A stretch of DNA of 35,044 nucleotides from an uncultured SAR86 cluster bacterium (GTDB lineage Bacteria > Pseudomonadota > Gammaproteobacteria > Magnimaribacterales > Magnimaribacteraceae), in NCBI GenBank assembly GCA_902604855.1, contig CACLAF010000012.1:1-35044 (forward strand), written 5' to 3'. Below, in pieces: positions 1 to 8,239 of this stretch (the first letter of the stretch is position 1; the number at the start of each line of letters is the position of its first letter). Under the pieces are notes generated by a model that searched no databases, was not told the origin of the DNA, and saw only the letters and a list, made by a program, of their open reading frames with translations. Made by a program: the position numbers and the translations under genes.

Positions 1-505
1 TTTTTACTGTATCCATATTAGAAAATATTTTTTCATGCCGTTGAACAGATTTTTTCATTGATTCAGAATTTCTATAAATTTTTAATGTTCCTTTCTCGGA
101 TTCATCATAAGTAACATTATTTTCATTTCTGAATTGGATGGTTAGTTCTTTGCTGAAATTAGCTAGTTCAAATAAGTTTCTTGAAATTTCATTAAATCTT
201 TTTGGTGTTGAATTTCTTAAAAACTTTAAACCCCAAAACAATAAAGAAGGCATTTGATTTAATTTAAGAAGCATTGGACTATCGACTTTTCCTATCCCGG
301 CCAAAATTTGTGCAATATCTGAAGGTGAGTTCCAAGGTGACGATTGAGACGGTGTCATCATACCGGCATTAGCAAAACTGGTTGAAGTGGCGACATCACT
401 TTCTCGCTCAAGAAGTAAAATTTCTTCACCCCTTTCAATGAGAGCATTTGCAGTTGCTAAACCCTGCAGCCCTCCTCCTATAATGACGATTTGTTTTTTA
501 TTCAA
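1..505 (-). CDS. D-amino-acid dehydrogenase (DadA family), C-terminus cut by window edge
   Basis: This FAD-dependent amine oxidoreductase of the DAO/DadA fold is expected to oxidise D-amino acids at the inner membrane and pass electrons to the respiratory chain. The first 168 residues are present. They show the Rossmann dinucleotide motif [12 protein letters not shown] at residues 8-19, the acidic end of the second strand (LLLERE), and the block [16 protein letters not shown], which lines up with the SxANAGxxxPGxxxPW block typical of DadA. Further on, a stretch with [13 protein letters not shown] matches the DadA pattern before the substrate domain. No ATG is available near the N-terminus. 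TTG at 505 is the best start and ATT at 508 is the alternative; the next Met falls after the FAD motif. The start lies 6 nt after the encoded CCA of tRNA-Pro, so there is no room for an upstream Shine-Dalgarno site outside the tRNA. Family assignment is secure; the exact substrate is not. Confidence 0.85.
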   Translation of the reverse strand, partial: MNKKQIVIIGGGLQGLATANALIERGEEILLLERESDVATSTSFANAGMMTPSQSSPWNSPSDIAQILAGIGKVDSPMLLKLNQMPSLLFWGLKFLRNSTPKRFNEISRNLFELANFSKELTIQFRNENNVTYDESEKGTLKIYRNSESMKKSVQRHEKIFSNMDTVK

Positions 506-511
506 AATAAC

Positions 512-588
512 TGGTCGGGGCAGCAGGATTTGAACCTGCGACCACCTGCTCCCAAAGCAGGTGCGCTACCAGGCTGCGCTATGCCCCG
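512..588 (-). tRNA. tRNA-Pro (anticodon UGG)
   Basis: A 77-nt cloverleaf read on the minus strand. The acceptor stem CGGGGCA pairs with TGCCCCG, and the CCA end is encoded at 514-512. The anticodon stem-loop reads CCTGC-TTTGGGA-GCAGG, giving anticodon UGG, and the T-loop GGTTCAAATCC is canonical. A perfect TATAAT lies just upstream, and the dadA-like gene begins 6 nt downstream. Confidence 0.97.
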
Positions 589-598
589 AAAAAACCGA

Positions 599-628
599 AT
601 TATACATTTTAAAAAAACATATGCACAA
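599..628 (-). promoter_or_regulatory. Candidate sigma-70 promoter of tRNA-Pro
   Basis: On the minus strand a perfect -10 box TATAAT occupies 604-599. A weak -35, TTGTGC, lies at 628-623 with an 18-bp spacer. Predicted transcription starts near 592, only a few bases before the mature tRNA 5' end at 588. The -35 element touches the U-tract of the preceding terminator. This is motif reading only. Confidence 0.5.
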
Positions 629-654
629 AAAAAGGCTCCTACATGGAGCCTTTT
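627..654 (-). terminator. Intrinsic terminator of TonB receptor 1
   Basis: A perfect 6-bp GC-rich stem, GGCTCC (634-639) and GGAGCC (645-650), surrounds a 5-nt loop. It is flanked by AAAA/TTTT that extends the stem. Read on the minus strand it ends in a run of seven T, 15 nt past the receptor stop codon. It separates the receptor from the tRNA-Pro/dadA unit. Confidence 0.9.
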
Positions 655-668
655 CTTAATTTATTCTT

Positions 669-3467
669 TTAAAAAGAATACTTAAATGCCGCTGTGGTAA
701 CTCTACCCATTGGAGAATGAGAAAAAGCATCATAGCCTTGCTCATGAGGAGCCTTTGGAGGATCTTCATCAGCTACATTGACAACTGATAGTGAAAGATC
801 TAACTCATCAGTTACTGAGTAAGTGTAGTGCAGATCTACCGTTATCATGTCATCTATTGACTTTCCATCATAACCTAATGACTTTGTTGCAGGTGTAGAG
901 GCAAATAGAGATGTGTAAGCAAAACTTTCAGGTACATCATAATCGCTAATATATCTTACAAAAGCTCTCATGAAATGAGGTCCATTCATAAGACTAGCCA
1001 TGAAGTTCATCTTAAGTTCTGGCATAGATCTTAACCGGATAGGGCTTGCACCAGCTCTTGTATTATACTTACCGACGGCGTCGTATTTATCACAACCATC
1101 CACAAGACAACCACCTACGTCATAAGTTAATAAGTAAACACCATTAACACCAACCTGAGCTTGACCCATGTTAGTATCAAAGTCATACATTGCTTGAAAA
1201 TCTATACCATCAGTTTCGATACCCTCACCATTAATGGCATCGGTAGTAACATTAACTAATGTGCAACCTTCTGGTCTAGAAGCAGGCGGATTATAAGTAC
1301 TTCCATCAGCACAGTTATAAACAGCCAGTGGACTTTGTACTGCAACTTTACCAATTGGATCAACCATATCTAGTGAATAGTAGTCAAGATTAACTCTCAG
1401 TCCATCTATTGGTGTCCAGATCAATCCAAGATTAATATTGTCTGAACTTTCAGGCTCGAGATTAGTTGGAATTGGAGATTGTACTTCGTAGTACTCACCA
1501 TCGATTCTTTCAAGAGAAGTATCTATTGAACTAGGCAATATAGGTGACCTAAAGACCTCTTCATAAGAACCCCTTAAAGCCAATGTTTCAGATAATTTAT
1601 AGAAAGCAGATACTTTAGGAACAACAATATCGTCTGCCTCATAGTCTTCATATCTAACGCCAAAGTCAACATCTAGATTTTCGGAGATTGGTAATGATAG
1701 TTCACCAAAGAAAGCGTAGTTTTTACCTTCATTTGCTGAATCGTAAGTGTTTGGTAAGAAGTGCAATAATGGTTTGCAAGGCTTATTATCAGGACATCTA
1801 GCATCACCATAGTTTTTGTTGCTAACATCATCTTGTCTGTATTGCATACCGGCTGCAAACGCTACAGCGTTACCATCGATTTCAAAATCAAGATCACCAT
1901 TAACGATGAAATCAAACACTAATAGGGATCTACGGGTATTTGCACCCATGTCACCTGTTATGTAGTCAATTTCATCTGCGCTATTTGCTAAAGGACTGCC
2001 AGCAGCTGCACCAAAGTGACTTCCAAATACGTTGTAATAATAACAACCTTTAGAAGCATCACCTGCGTCTGCTGCAACTCTAGTACATTGGGTTCCACCT
2101 AGGCCATTAACCGCATTAACCCATCTCTCAGATACAATGTCATAGTAACTGTATTTATTATTCATAGTTGAATAAGTTACAGAAGCATCAAATCCTGTAT
2201 CCGTTCCAGGTAGATTACCTCTCGCTCCAACAGACCATCTTGATGTGTCATTTTGATTTTGGAAAGTTGCTGAAGGTCCTTCAATGGCAACTGCTCTACC
2301 GAACCACGTTATAGTACCAGCACCAGATTCTCTCGCATTGTATGCCGCTTGCATGTCAGCTGAAAGTGAAGGAAGTGTATTAAGTTTCCAATCCTGGTAT
2401 CCGGGAGAAGCTGTAGGAACTGATGTATAGTTTCCAGCATTTGTAGGAGGATAAGATGGAGAACCCATATAGTCTGCTCTTAGTTGAGTGTGTAACGCCT
2501 CTGCATATATTTCTACATCATCATTAATTTCCATAGAAAAAGTGGCAAAGAATTTGTGTCTTTCTTGAGGATCTATGTAATTTGCAAAAGGAACATAATT
2601 ATAACCACATCTGCTTACTGCATTGAGCGCTACTGGACCTATTGCCTTAGCTACGCCCGCAACACCTTGCGCAGGAAGTGACATTCCACATAGAGGATCA
2701 GCTACAACATTTTGTGCAGGAGATGTTTGGAAAGTGCCTGGATTACCAAAGCTAGAGACTCCCAAAGGCCAAGTGCCATCAAAAGAAGCATACGGTCTTT
2801 CCGGAATATTCATTGGATTAGTGTTCTGCCACTCTGCCCCAAATACAATATTAGCGCCTCCATTACCAAAACCAGCAATAAAAGATAGCTCGTCTATACC
2901 ATCTGATGCGTCGAAGTCTTGGTGACTACCAGTCATTTCGAACCCTTCAAATTTATTTCTAGTTATGAAGTTGAAAACACCTCCCATTGCATCAGTACCA
3001 TGAGATACCGCACCACCATTCTTGAGTACTTCAATTCGCTCCATTGCGATCATTGGAAAATTACCAACATCTACAAATGCATTTCCTTCTTTCGTAGTAC
3101 CCGCACTATTGACAATTCTTTTTCCATTGAATAAAACAAGAGTTCTTGGTATTCCCAAGCTTCTAATATTCACGTTCTTAAGACCAACTATTGTTCCACC
3201 ACCATCGCTGTATTGTTCAGATTGGTTTATGGTTCCAGTTATTGCAGGCATGTTTCTTAAAACTTCCCTCATATTAGGAGCACCAGCTGCACCATATTCT
3301 CCTCTGTCAAAAACATCGACAGGAATATCGATCTCTTCTCGATCTGTTTTAATATAACTACCCGTTACAACTACAGCTTCTACGTCTTCATCCTCATCAG
3401 AAAATAAAAAGGAGGTAAAAGTAACAAGCGGCAGGATTGCTAATAAAGCAAATATCTTTCTCTTCAT
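669..3467 (-). CDS. TonB-dependent outer-membrane receptor 1
   Basis: A 932-residue ligand-gated outer-membrane transporter powered by TonB-ExbBD; the substrate is unknown. A signal peptide covers about residues 1-23 and is followed by an acidic stretch. A TonB-box-like VEAVVVTG lies at residues 29-36. The plug domain contains the [20 protein letters not shown] and [20 protein letters not shown] signatures. The rest is a large barrel ending in KYSF, the usual C-terminal aromatic for barrel assembly. The receptor class that opens with EAVVVTGS is common in marine gammaproteobacteria. I chose ATG 3467 because GGGGAAA ends 3 nt before it; an in-frame ATG at 3479 would place that motif inside the coding sequence. 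The barrel carries ten cysteines arranged as five close pairs. It is transcribed alone and has its own terminator. Confidence 0.93.
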   Translation of the reverse strand: MKRKIFALLAILPLVTFTSFLFSDEDEDVEAVVVTGSYIKTDREEIDIPVDVFDRGEYGAAGAPNMREVLRNMPAITGTINQSEQYSDGGGTIVGLKNVNIRSLGIPRTLVLFNGKRIVNSAGTTKEGNAFVDVGNFPMIAMERIEVLKNGGAVSHGTDAMGGVFNFITRNKFEGFEMTGSHQDFDASDGIDELSFIAGFGNGGANIVFGAEWQNTNPMNIPERPYASFDGTWPLGVSSFGNPGTFQTSPAQNVVADPLCGMSLPAQGVAGVAKAIGPVALNAVSRCGYNYVPFANYIDPQERHKFFATFSMEINDDVEIYAEALHTQLRADYMGSPSYPPTNAGNYTSVPTASPGYQDWKLNTLPSLSADMQAAYNARESGAGTITWFGRAVAIEGPSATFQNQNDTSRWSVGARGNLPGTDTGFDASVTYSTMNNKYSYYDIVSERWVNAVNGLGGTQCTRVAADAGDASKGCYYYNVFGSHFGAAAGSPLANSADEIDYITGDMGANTRRSLLVFDFIVNGDLDFEIDGNAVAFAAGMQYRQDDVSNKNYGDARCPDNKPCKPLLHFLPNTYDSANEGKNYAFFGELSLPISENLDVDFGVRYEDYEADDIVVPKVSAFYKLSETLALRGSYEEVFRSPILPSSIDTSLERIDGEYYEVQSPIPTNLEPESSDNINLGLIWTPIDGLRVNLDYYSLDMVDPIGKVAVQSPLAVYNCADGSTYNPPASRPEGCTLVNVTTDAINGEGIETDGIDFQAMYDFDTNMGQAQVGVNGVYLLTYDVGGCLVDGCDKYDAVGKYNTRAGASPIRLRSMPELKMNFMASLMNGPHFMRAFVRYISDYDVPESFAYTSLFASTPATKSLGYDGKSIDDMITVDLHYTYSVTDELDLSLSVVNVADEDPPKAPHEQGYDAFSHSPMGRVTTAAFKYSF

Positions 3468-3539
3468 TTGTTTCCCCATTAAATGATAAATATTGCGAGA
3501 AGTGTTCAATCTACCCGTTCTCACACCATTATGTAACAG

Positions 3540-3559
3540 TAAGGTATAAAAATACCTTA
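3540..3559. repeat. Perfect 8-bp inverted repeat upstream of TonB receptor 1
   Basis: TAAGGTAT (3540-3547), a 4-nt AAAA loop, and ATACCTTA (3552-3559). It lies in the 177-bp divergent gap between TonB receptor 1 and folD, 73 bp upstream of the receptor start. It could be a protein operator or a leader hairpin. It has no T-tract typical of a terminator on either strand. No other clear element was found in this gap. Confidence 0.55.
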
Positions 3560-3656
3560 AATGGTACAGGATCCACTATAACGTCATAAAATTTAAATGA
3601 AAGTTAAATTTAAAAATTAATTTTCTTTGATTTATTAATTAATTCCAAATGCTAAA

Positions 3657-4505
3657 ATGCATGAACATATGACAATTATCCTAGATGGAAAAAATTTAGC
3701 CCTCTCATCAGAAGAGGATTTGAAAAAAAGAGTTAAAAATCTCTTAGAAAAAAAGAATTTCGTTCCAATCCTAGCAACTATTCTAGTCGGGTCAGACCCC
3801 GCTTCTGCAACATATGTCAAGATGAAAGGAAATGCTTGCAAAAGGATAGGTATGAAATCTATAAAAGTTGAATTAGAAAGTGATACCACAACTGAAGAAT
3901 TGCTATCTAAAATTAGCGAGTTGAACTCTAATCCCGAAGTTCATGGAATTCTCCTTCAGCATCCTGTTCCTAATCAAATCGATGAAAGGCTTTGTTTTGA
4001 TGCCATAGATATAAAAAAGGACGTAGATGGGGTAACTTGTTTAGGTTTTGGAAACATGTCCATGGGGGAAGAGGCTTTTGGCTCTTGTACACCTCAGGGC
4101 ATAATGAGATTGCTGCATGAATACAAGATAGATATAGCAGGAAAACATGCAGTAGTAGTTGGAAGAAGTCCTATTTTGGGTAAACCAATGGCAATGATGT
4201 TGCTAAATGAGGATGCAACAGTTTCAATTTGTCATTCTAGAACTGCTAATTTGGAACAGCATATAATAAAAGCAGATATTCTTGTTGGTGCAGTTGGTAT
4301 CCCAAAATTTATTAAATCAAATTGGATTAAAGATGGAGCCGTAGTAATAGATGCAGGTTATCATCCAGAAAAATGTGGAGATATAGATTTAGAAGGAATC
4401 ATAGATAGGTGTTCTGCTTATACTCCAGTTCCAGGTGGAGTTGGTCCAATGACAATCAATACACTCATACTACAAACAGTTGAAGCCTGTGAAGCGTCTT
4501 TATAA
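3657..4505 (+). CDS. folD: Methylenetetrahydrofolate dehydrogenase / cyclohydrolase FolD
   Basis: This bifunctional enzyme oxidises 5,10-methylene-THF with NADP and hydrolyses methenyl-THF to 10-formyl-THF in cytosolic one-carbon metabolism. It has 282 residues, the normal FolD length. The catalytic YxxxK is Y53-V-K-M-K57. The folate loop reads LLQHPVP, where many homologues have QLPLP; the key Gln is kept at about residue 101. KDVDG, SCTPQG, the NADP-site [12 protein letters not shown] and the C-terminal PGGVGPMT are all present. The start is uncertain: ATG 3669 would give MTIILDGK, matching usual FolD N-termini, and neither site has a Shine-Dalgarno sequence. It is the first gene of a plus-strand set, with 12 nt to the next monooxygenase gene. 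Confidence 0.95.
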   Translation: MHEHMTIILDGKNLALSSEEDLKKRVKNLLEKKNFVPILATILVGSDPASATYVKMKGNACKRIGMKSIKVELESDTTTEELLSKISELNSNPEVHGILLQHPVPNQIDERLCFDAIDIKKDVDGVTCLGFGNMSMGEEAFGSCTPQGIMRLLHEYKIDIAGKHAVVVGRSPILGKPMAMMLLNEDATVSICHSRTANLEQHIIKADILVGAVGIPKFIKSNWIKDGAVVIDAGYHPEKCGDIDLEGIIDRCSAYTPVPGGVGPMTINTLILQTVEACEASL

Positions 4506-4517
4506 ACTATTATTAAA

Positions 4518-6068
4518 ATGAAAATTTACGATGTTGCAATTATAGGTAGTGGTTTTTCAGGTATAACATGTGCTCACTACTTAAAAGAAGAAGGTATTGA
4601 TAACTTCTGCATTTTAGAAAAGAACAATTCATTAGGTGGTGTTTGGAGTCATGGAGGGGTTGGATCTTATCCTGGAGCTGCATGTGATGTTCAATCATAT
4701 ACCTACTTACCTTTTTTAGATGAAACTGGTTTTATACCTTCGAAGAGATACGTAAGTCAGTCTGAAATAGCTGATTACGCAGAACTACTAGTTGACCACT
4801 TTGATATACGTAAACATATAAAATTCTTACAAAAAGTAGTAGCTCTTGAGTATGTGGATTTTGGAAAATGGAGAGTTGAAATCACTAATCTTGAGAGTGA
4901 AACGAAAACTGAAATATTCGCAAAACACGTAGTTTGTGCAAACGGACCATTATCAAGTCCCAGAATGCCTGAGTTTGGTGGAATGGAAAAATTCAAAGGT
5001 GAAAGTTTTCATACTGCTGAATGGGATCAAGAGGCTAATTTAAAAGGTAAGAAAGTAGGCATTGTAGGGACAGGAGCTTCTGCTGCACAAGTCATCACAT
5101 CAATCGCAGATGAAGTAGAATCGTTAACAGTATTTCAAAGAACAGCAACATGGGCTATCGAAAGAGAAGACCAACCTACTCCACCAGATATAGTCGATGC
5201 TTTCAAGGCTGGAGGATACAGTTCAAAGCTTAGATATGTAGACTGGAAAGGGGAATATCCTCCTGATCCCAATTTGCCTTTCACGTTCGAGCAGTTACAT
5301 GATGAAAATTGGAATTCTGCAGTTTGTAATCTTTTGAGTGAGAGAATCAAAAATGATGTCAATGATCCCGAAGTGGCAAAACTCCTTACGCCTGATTATC
5401 CTTTTTTCTGTAAAAGAGTTTTGATTATTGATGATTATTTTACAACTTTTAATAAAGAAAATGTTCACTTAGTTAATGATCCTGGAGGAGTAGTTGCCGT
5501 CAATGAAACAGGTCTTGAGATGTCATCGGGGGATTTACACGAACTTGAAGTGATTATTTATGCCACTGGCTTTGATGCTGGCCTAATACCTTTTACAGTA
5601 ACAGGTAAAAATGACGTAACTTTGGCAGATAAATTTGGAGCTTCTGCTGAGAATAATTTTCAAATGATTGAACCAAAAACCTTATGGGGTCTTCATGTAA
5701 ATGATATGCCTAATTTTTATATGATGGTCGGACCTCAAAGCTTGAACCCTGTGACTAATGTGACTCTTCTATGCGAAGAACAGGGTAAATATATTGCAAA
5801 GCTTGTTTCATCAATGAAACTTCAAAATAAACATGAAGTTGAGCCTCTTGAGGAAGCTGTTAAGAATTGGACTGATAAATGCAATGTTTCTTCAGATGGG
5901 AAAATATGGCTCCAATGCAATAATTGGTATATGAAAGGCACTAAAGATGATCAATCTGCGGGAAGAAGTCGTTCAAAGGCTATGTGGATGGAATCACATG
6001 AATCATATCTTAATCACTTATTAGGTGGTGCTGATGGACATCAAGATGAACTACTTAAGTTTTCTTAA
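4518..6068 (+). CDS. Type I Baeyer-Villiger-type flavin monooxygenase 1
   Basis: An FAD- and NADPH-dependent monooxygenase of 516 residues, expected to insert oxygen next to a ketone carbonyl and give an ester or lactone. FAD site: IIGSGFSG at 8-15. A motif close to GGxW...YPGxxxD occurs at 40-57. The type I BVMO fingerprint FxGxxxHTxxWD is exact: FKGESFHTAEWD at 159-170. The NADP Rossmann motif GIVGTGASA sits near 182-190, and the late ATGFD motif near 350. Its closest relatives by motif are cyclohexanone- and phenylacetone-type monooxygenases; the native substrate cannot be read from sequence. No clear ribosome binding site is seen. It sits between folD and a second, only distantly similar monooxygenase. 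Confidence 0.85.
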   Translation: MKIYDVAIIGSGFSGITCAHYLKEEGIDNFCILEKNNSLGGVWSHGGVGSYPGAACDVQSYTYLPFLDETGFIPSKRYVSQSEIADYAELLVDHFDIRKHIKFLQKVVALEYVDFGKWRVEITNLESETKTEIFAKHVVCANGPLSSPRMPEFGGMEKFKGESFHTAEWDQEANLKGKKVGIVGTGASAAQVITSIADEVESLTVFQRTATWAIEREDQPTPPDIVDAFKAGGYSSKLRYVDWKGEYPPDPNLPFTFEQLHDENWNSAVCNLLSERIKNDVNDPEVAKLLTPDYPFFCKRVLIIDDYFTTFNKENVHLVNDPGGVVAVNETGLEMSSGDLHELEVIIYATGFDAGLIPFTVTGKNDVTLADKFGASAENNFQMIEPKTLWGLHVNDMPNFYMMVGPQSLNPVTNVTLLCEEQGKYIAKLVSSMKLQNKHEVEPLEEAVKNWTDKCNVSSDGKIWLQCNNWYMKGTKDDQSAGRSRSKAMWMESHESYLNHLLGGADGHQDELLKFS

Positions 6069-6117
6069 AAAGACTTATCTAAACATTGTTATAATAATAC
6101 AAGAGGAGATCTAGATA

Positions 6118-7572
6118 ATGGAACATATTGATGTAGTGGTAGTTGGAGCCGGTATTTCAGGTATTGGAGCTGCTTATAACTTGAAAACGCGATGCCCCCA
6201 AAAGACTTACAAAATCCTAGAAGGACGATCTAATTTGGGAGGTACATGGGATCTTTTTAAATATCCTGGCATAAGATCTGACTCCGATATGCATACCATG
6301 GGTTTTAAATTTAAACCTTGGAGGAGCCCCAAAACTATTGCTGATGCTCCTTCTATTCTTGAGTATCTAAATGAGACTGTAGATGAATTTGATTTGAGAA
6401 AAAAAATTCAATTCAATAGAAAAGTCATATCTGCTGTTTGGTCGTCTGCCGATGCTCTTTGGTATTTAAAAGTAGAAAATCAAGTGAACAACTCTGTTGA
6501 AGAGATGACTTGTAATATTTTATATTTATGTGGCGGATATTATAATTATGACGAGGGTTACACACCTGAATTTAAAAATGTTGAAGCCTTTGAAGGTCAA
6601 ATTGTTCACCCTCAAAAATGGCCAGAAGGATTAAATTATTCTGACAAAAAAGTGGTTGTGATTGGTAGTGGAGCAACCGCTGTTACAATCGTTCCTGCCA
6701 TGTCAGAAAAAGTAGAACACATCACTATGCTTCAAAGGTCTCCTACCTATTATTTTGCAGCTCCTGATGAAGATAAAATCGGTAACTTCATAAAGAAATT
6801 TACTACAGATAGATTGGGTTATTTTTTAGTGAGATGGAAAAATATTCTAATGCAAAGATTTATGCTCAATAGACTCAGACGAAATCCTGAAAAAACAAAA
6901 GAGATGTTAATTAATCATGTTAGAGGACATCTTGGAGAGGACTATGATGTTGATAAACATTTCACTCCTAGATATATGCCTTGGGATCAGCGCCTATGCT
7001 TTGTTCCCAATGGAGATATGTTCAATGCTATCAATTCTGGAAAGGCTTCAGTCGTCACTGAAACAATCGATGAATTCACTCCTAAAGGTATTAAGCTTGA
7101 TTCAGGAGAAGAATTGGAAGCAGACATCATAATTACAGCCACTGGGTTAAACATGAGACTGCTTAACGGTATAGATATAAAAATTGATAATCAAACTCTC
7201 GATATTTCAGAAAAGACTCAATATAAAACAATGATGTTTAGCGATGTACCAAACTTGATAGCAACTTTTGGGTATACAACTGCTTCTTGGACATTAGGTG
7301 CTGATCTCATATCGGAATATGCATGCAAATTGATTAACTTACTAGATAAAAAGGGGTTAGATTATTTTTGTCCTGAGATAGGTGAAGATGTTGTGTCTGA
7401 AAAAGAATATCTAGACTTGAACTCTGGATATATCGAGAGAGTGAGAGATCAACTGCCTAAGCAAGGCTCAAGAGATCCCTGGATTAATAGCCAAAATTAT
7501 TTAAGAGATATCACTCAAATTCGTTTCAAGAGTGTAGAAGATGATGACCTTAAATTTAAGAAAGCAGGCTAG
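6118..7572 (+). CDS. EthA-like flavin monooxygenase 2 (BVMO family)
   Basis: A 484-residue FAD/NADPH monooxygenase. The FAD motif VVGAGISGIG is at 9-18, followed by GGTWDLFKYPGIRSDSD at 41-57; the YPGIRSDS signature is characteristic of EthA-type enzymes that oxidise ketones and thioamides. The fingerprint is the variant FEGQIVHPQKWP at 158-169, with HP in place of HT. The NADP motif VIGSGATA follows near 180. GGAG lies 12 nt upstream of the ATG, giving a recognisable though long-spaced ribosome site. It follows monooxygenase 1 by 49 nt, so co-transcription is plausible. Its stop overlaps the stop of the convergent gene in a shared CTAG. It may act on the same pathway as monooxygenase 1 with a different chain-length or ring preference; that is inference. 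Confidence 0.85.
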   Translation: MEHIDVVVVGAGISGIGAAYNLKTRCPQKTYKILEGRSNLGGTWDLFKYPGIRSDSDMHTMGFKFKPWRSPKTIADAPSILEYLNETVDEFDLRKKIQFNRKVISAVWSSADALWYLKVENQVNNSVEEMTCNILYLCGGYYNYDEGYTPEFKNVEAFEGQIVHPQKWPEGLNYSDKKVVVIGSGATAVTIVPAMSEKVEHITMLQRSPTYYFAAPDEDKIGNFIKKFTTDRLGYFLVRWKNILMQRFMLNRLRRNPEKTKEMLINHVRGHLGEDYDVDKHFTPRYMPWDQRLCFVPNGDMFNAINSGKASVVTETIDEFTPKGIKLDSGEELEADIIITATGLNMRLLNGIDIKIDNQTLDISEKTQYKTMMFSDVPNLIATFGYTTASWTLGADLISEYACKLINLLDKKGLDYFCPEIGEDVVSEKEYLDLNSGYIERVRDQLPKQGSRDPWINSQNYLRDITQIRFKSVEDDDLKFKKAG

Positions 7573-8237
7573 GAGTTACTTTTCGCAGATTTATTAAAGT
7601 CGTCAAAATAATAGTAATTAACACCCTCTCCATAACCGGAAAGATTAACCATCGCCTTGGCTAGAGTGTCGCCCTTTATGCTTCGGTACTTTCTTTTGCT
7701 TCCCATTAAGAAAGGATCTATAAAATAAGGAAAAATCTTTTGTCCAACAAACTCCCCTAACCTCATTTCATTTCTAGCGCCTATTAATAAACCAGGTCTA
7801 TGAATAGATATAGAATCAAAATCTATCTTAGTGATTTTATCTTCTATCATTCCCTTGCTTTTTAAATAAAAGTTTGTGGAGTTAGAATCCGATCCCAGAG
7901 AAGTGACAATGGAAATATTTTTAACACCTCTTGCTTGGGCTTGCTTAGCAATCTCGTAACAGTAAGTTATATCAACCTTCTGAAACGCCTCTTTAGATCC
8001 AGCTTTTTTGATAGTGGTACCTAAGCAAATAAATATATCTTTAACTTCTGATAAAGTCTCATCTGAAAATTGAAGATCATCAAAATCTATCTTGTAATAA
8101 TTTAACAAAGAGTTATTACTTACTTTGTCATTCCTTACAAGAGCCAGAACCGCAATATCTTTTTCAATTAGATGATTTACTACAGATTTACCAACCAAGC
8201 CGGTTGAACCAACTACCATAGATTTATTTCTTAGCAT
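7569..8237 (-). CDS. NAD(P)-binding Rossmann protein, HTATIP2/TIP30-like
   Basis: A 222-residue atypical short-chain dehydrogenase. It has the N-terminal nucleotide motif VVGSTGLVG at 8-16, the CLGTTIKKAGS segment that marks the TIP30/HTATIP2 branch, and the block VTSLGSDSNSTNFYLKSKG, which contains the YxxxK-like pair. It is probably a reductase or isomerase of unknown substrate, or a redox-sensing protein. It begins 2 nt after the stop of the upstream acyl-CoA synthetase gene, so the two form an operon and the protein may act on an acyl or aldehyde product. Length is normal for the family. Confidence 0.75.
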   Translation of the reverse strand: MLRNKSMVVGSTGLVGKSVVNHLIEKDIAVLALVRNDKVSNNSLLNYYKIDFDDLQFSDETLSEVKDIFICLGTTIKKAGSKEAFQKVDITYCYEIAKQAQARGVKNISIVTSLGSDSNSTNFYLKSKGMIEDKITKIDFDSISIHRPGLLIGARNEMRLGEFVGQKIFPYFIDPFLMGSKRKYRSIKGDTLAKAMVNLSGYGEGVNYYYFDDFNKSAKSNS

Positions 8238-8239
8238 CT

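Noticed and set aside
491-685. 64-codon plus-strand frame over the tRNA-Pro gene
   Set aside because: It translates the antisense of the tRNA and the terminator; no family resemblance or ribosome site.
2623-3357. Three overlapping plus-strand frames inside TonB receptor 1
   Set aside because: They are antisense to a well-conserved receptor plug region and encode low-complexity, unrecognisable peptides.
3540-3559. Fur box for TonB receptor 1
   Set aside because: The dyad does not resemble the GATAATGATWATCATTATC pattern; iron control would be guesswork.
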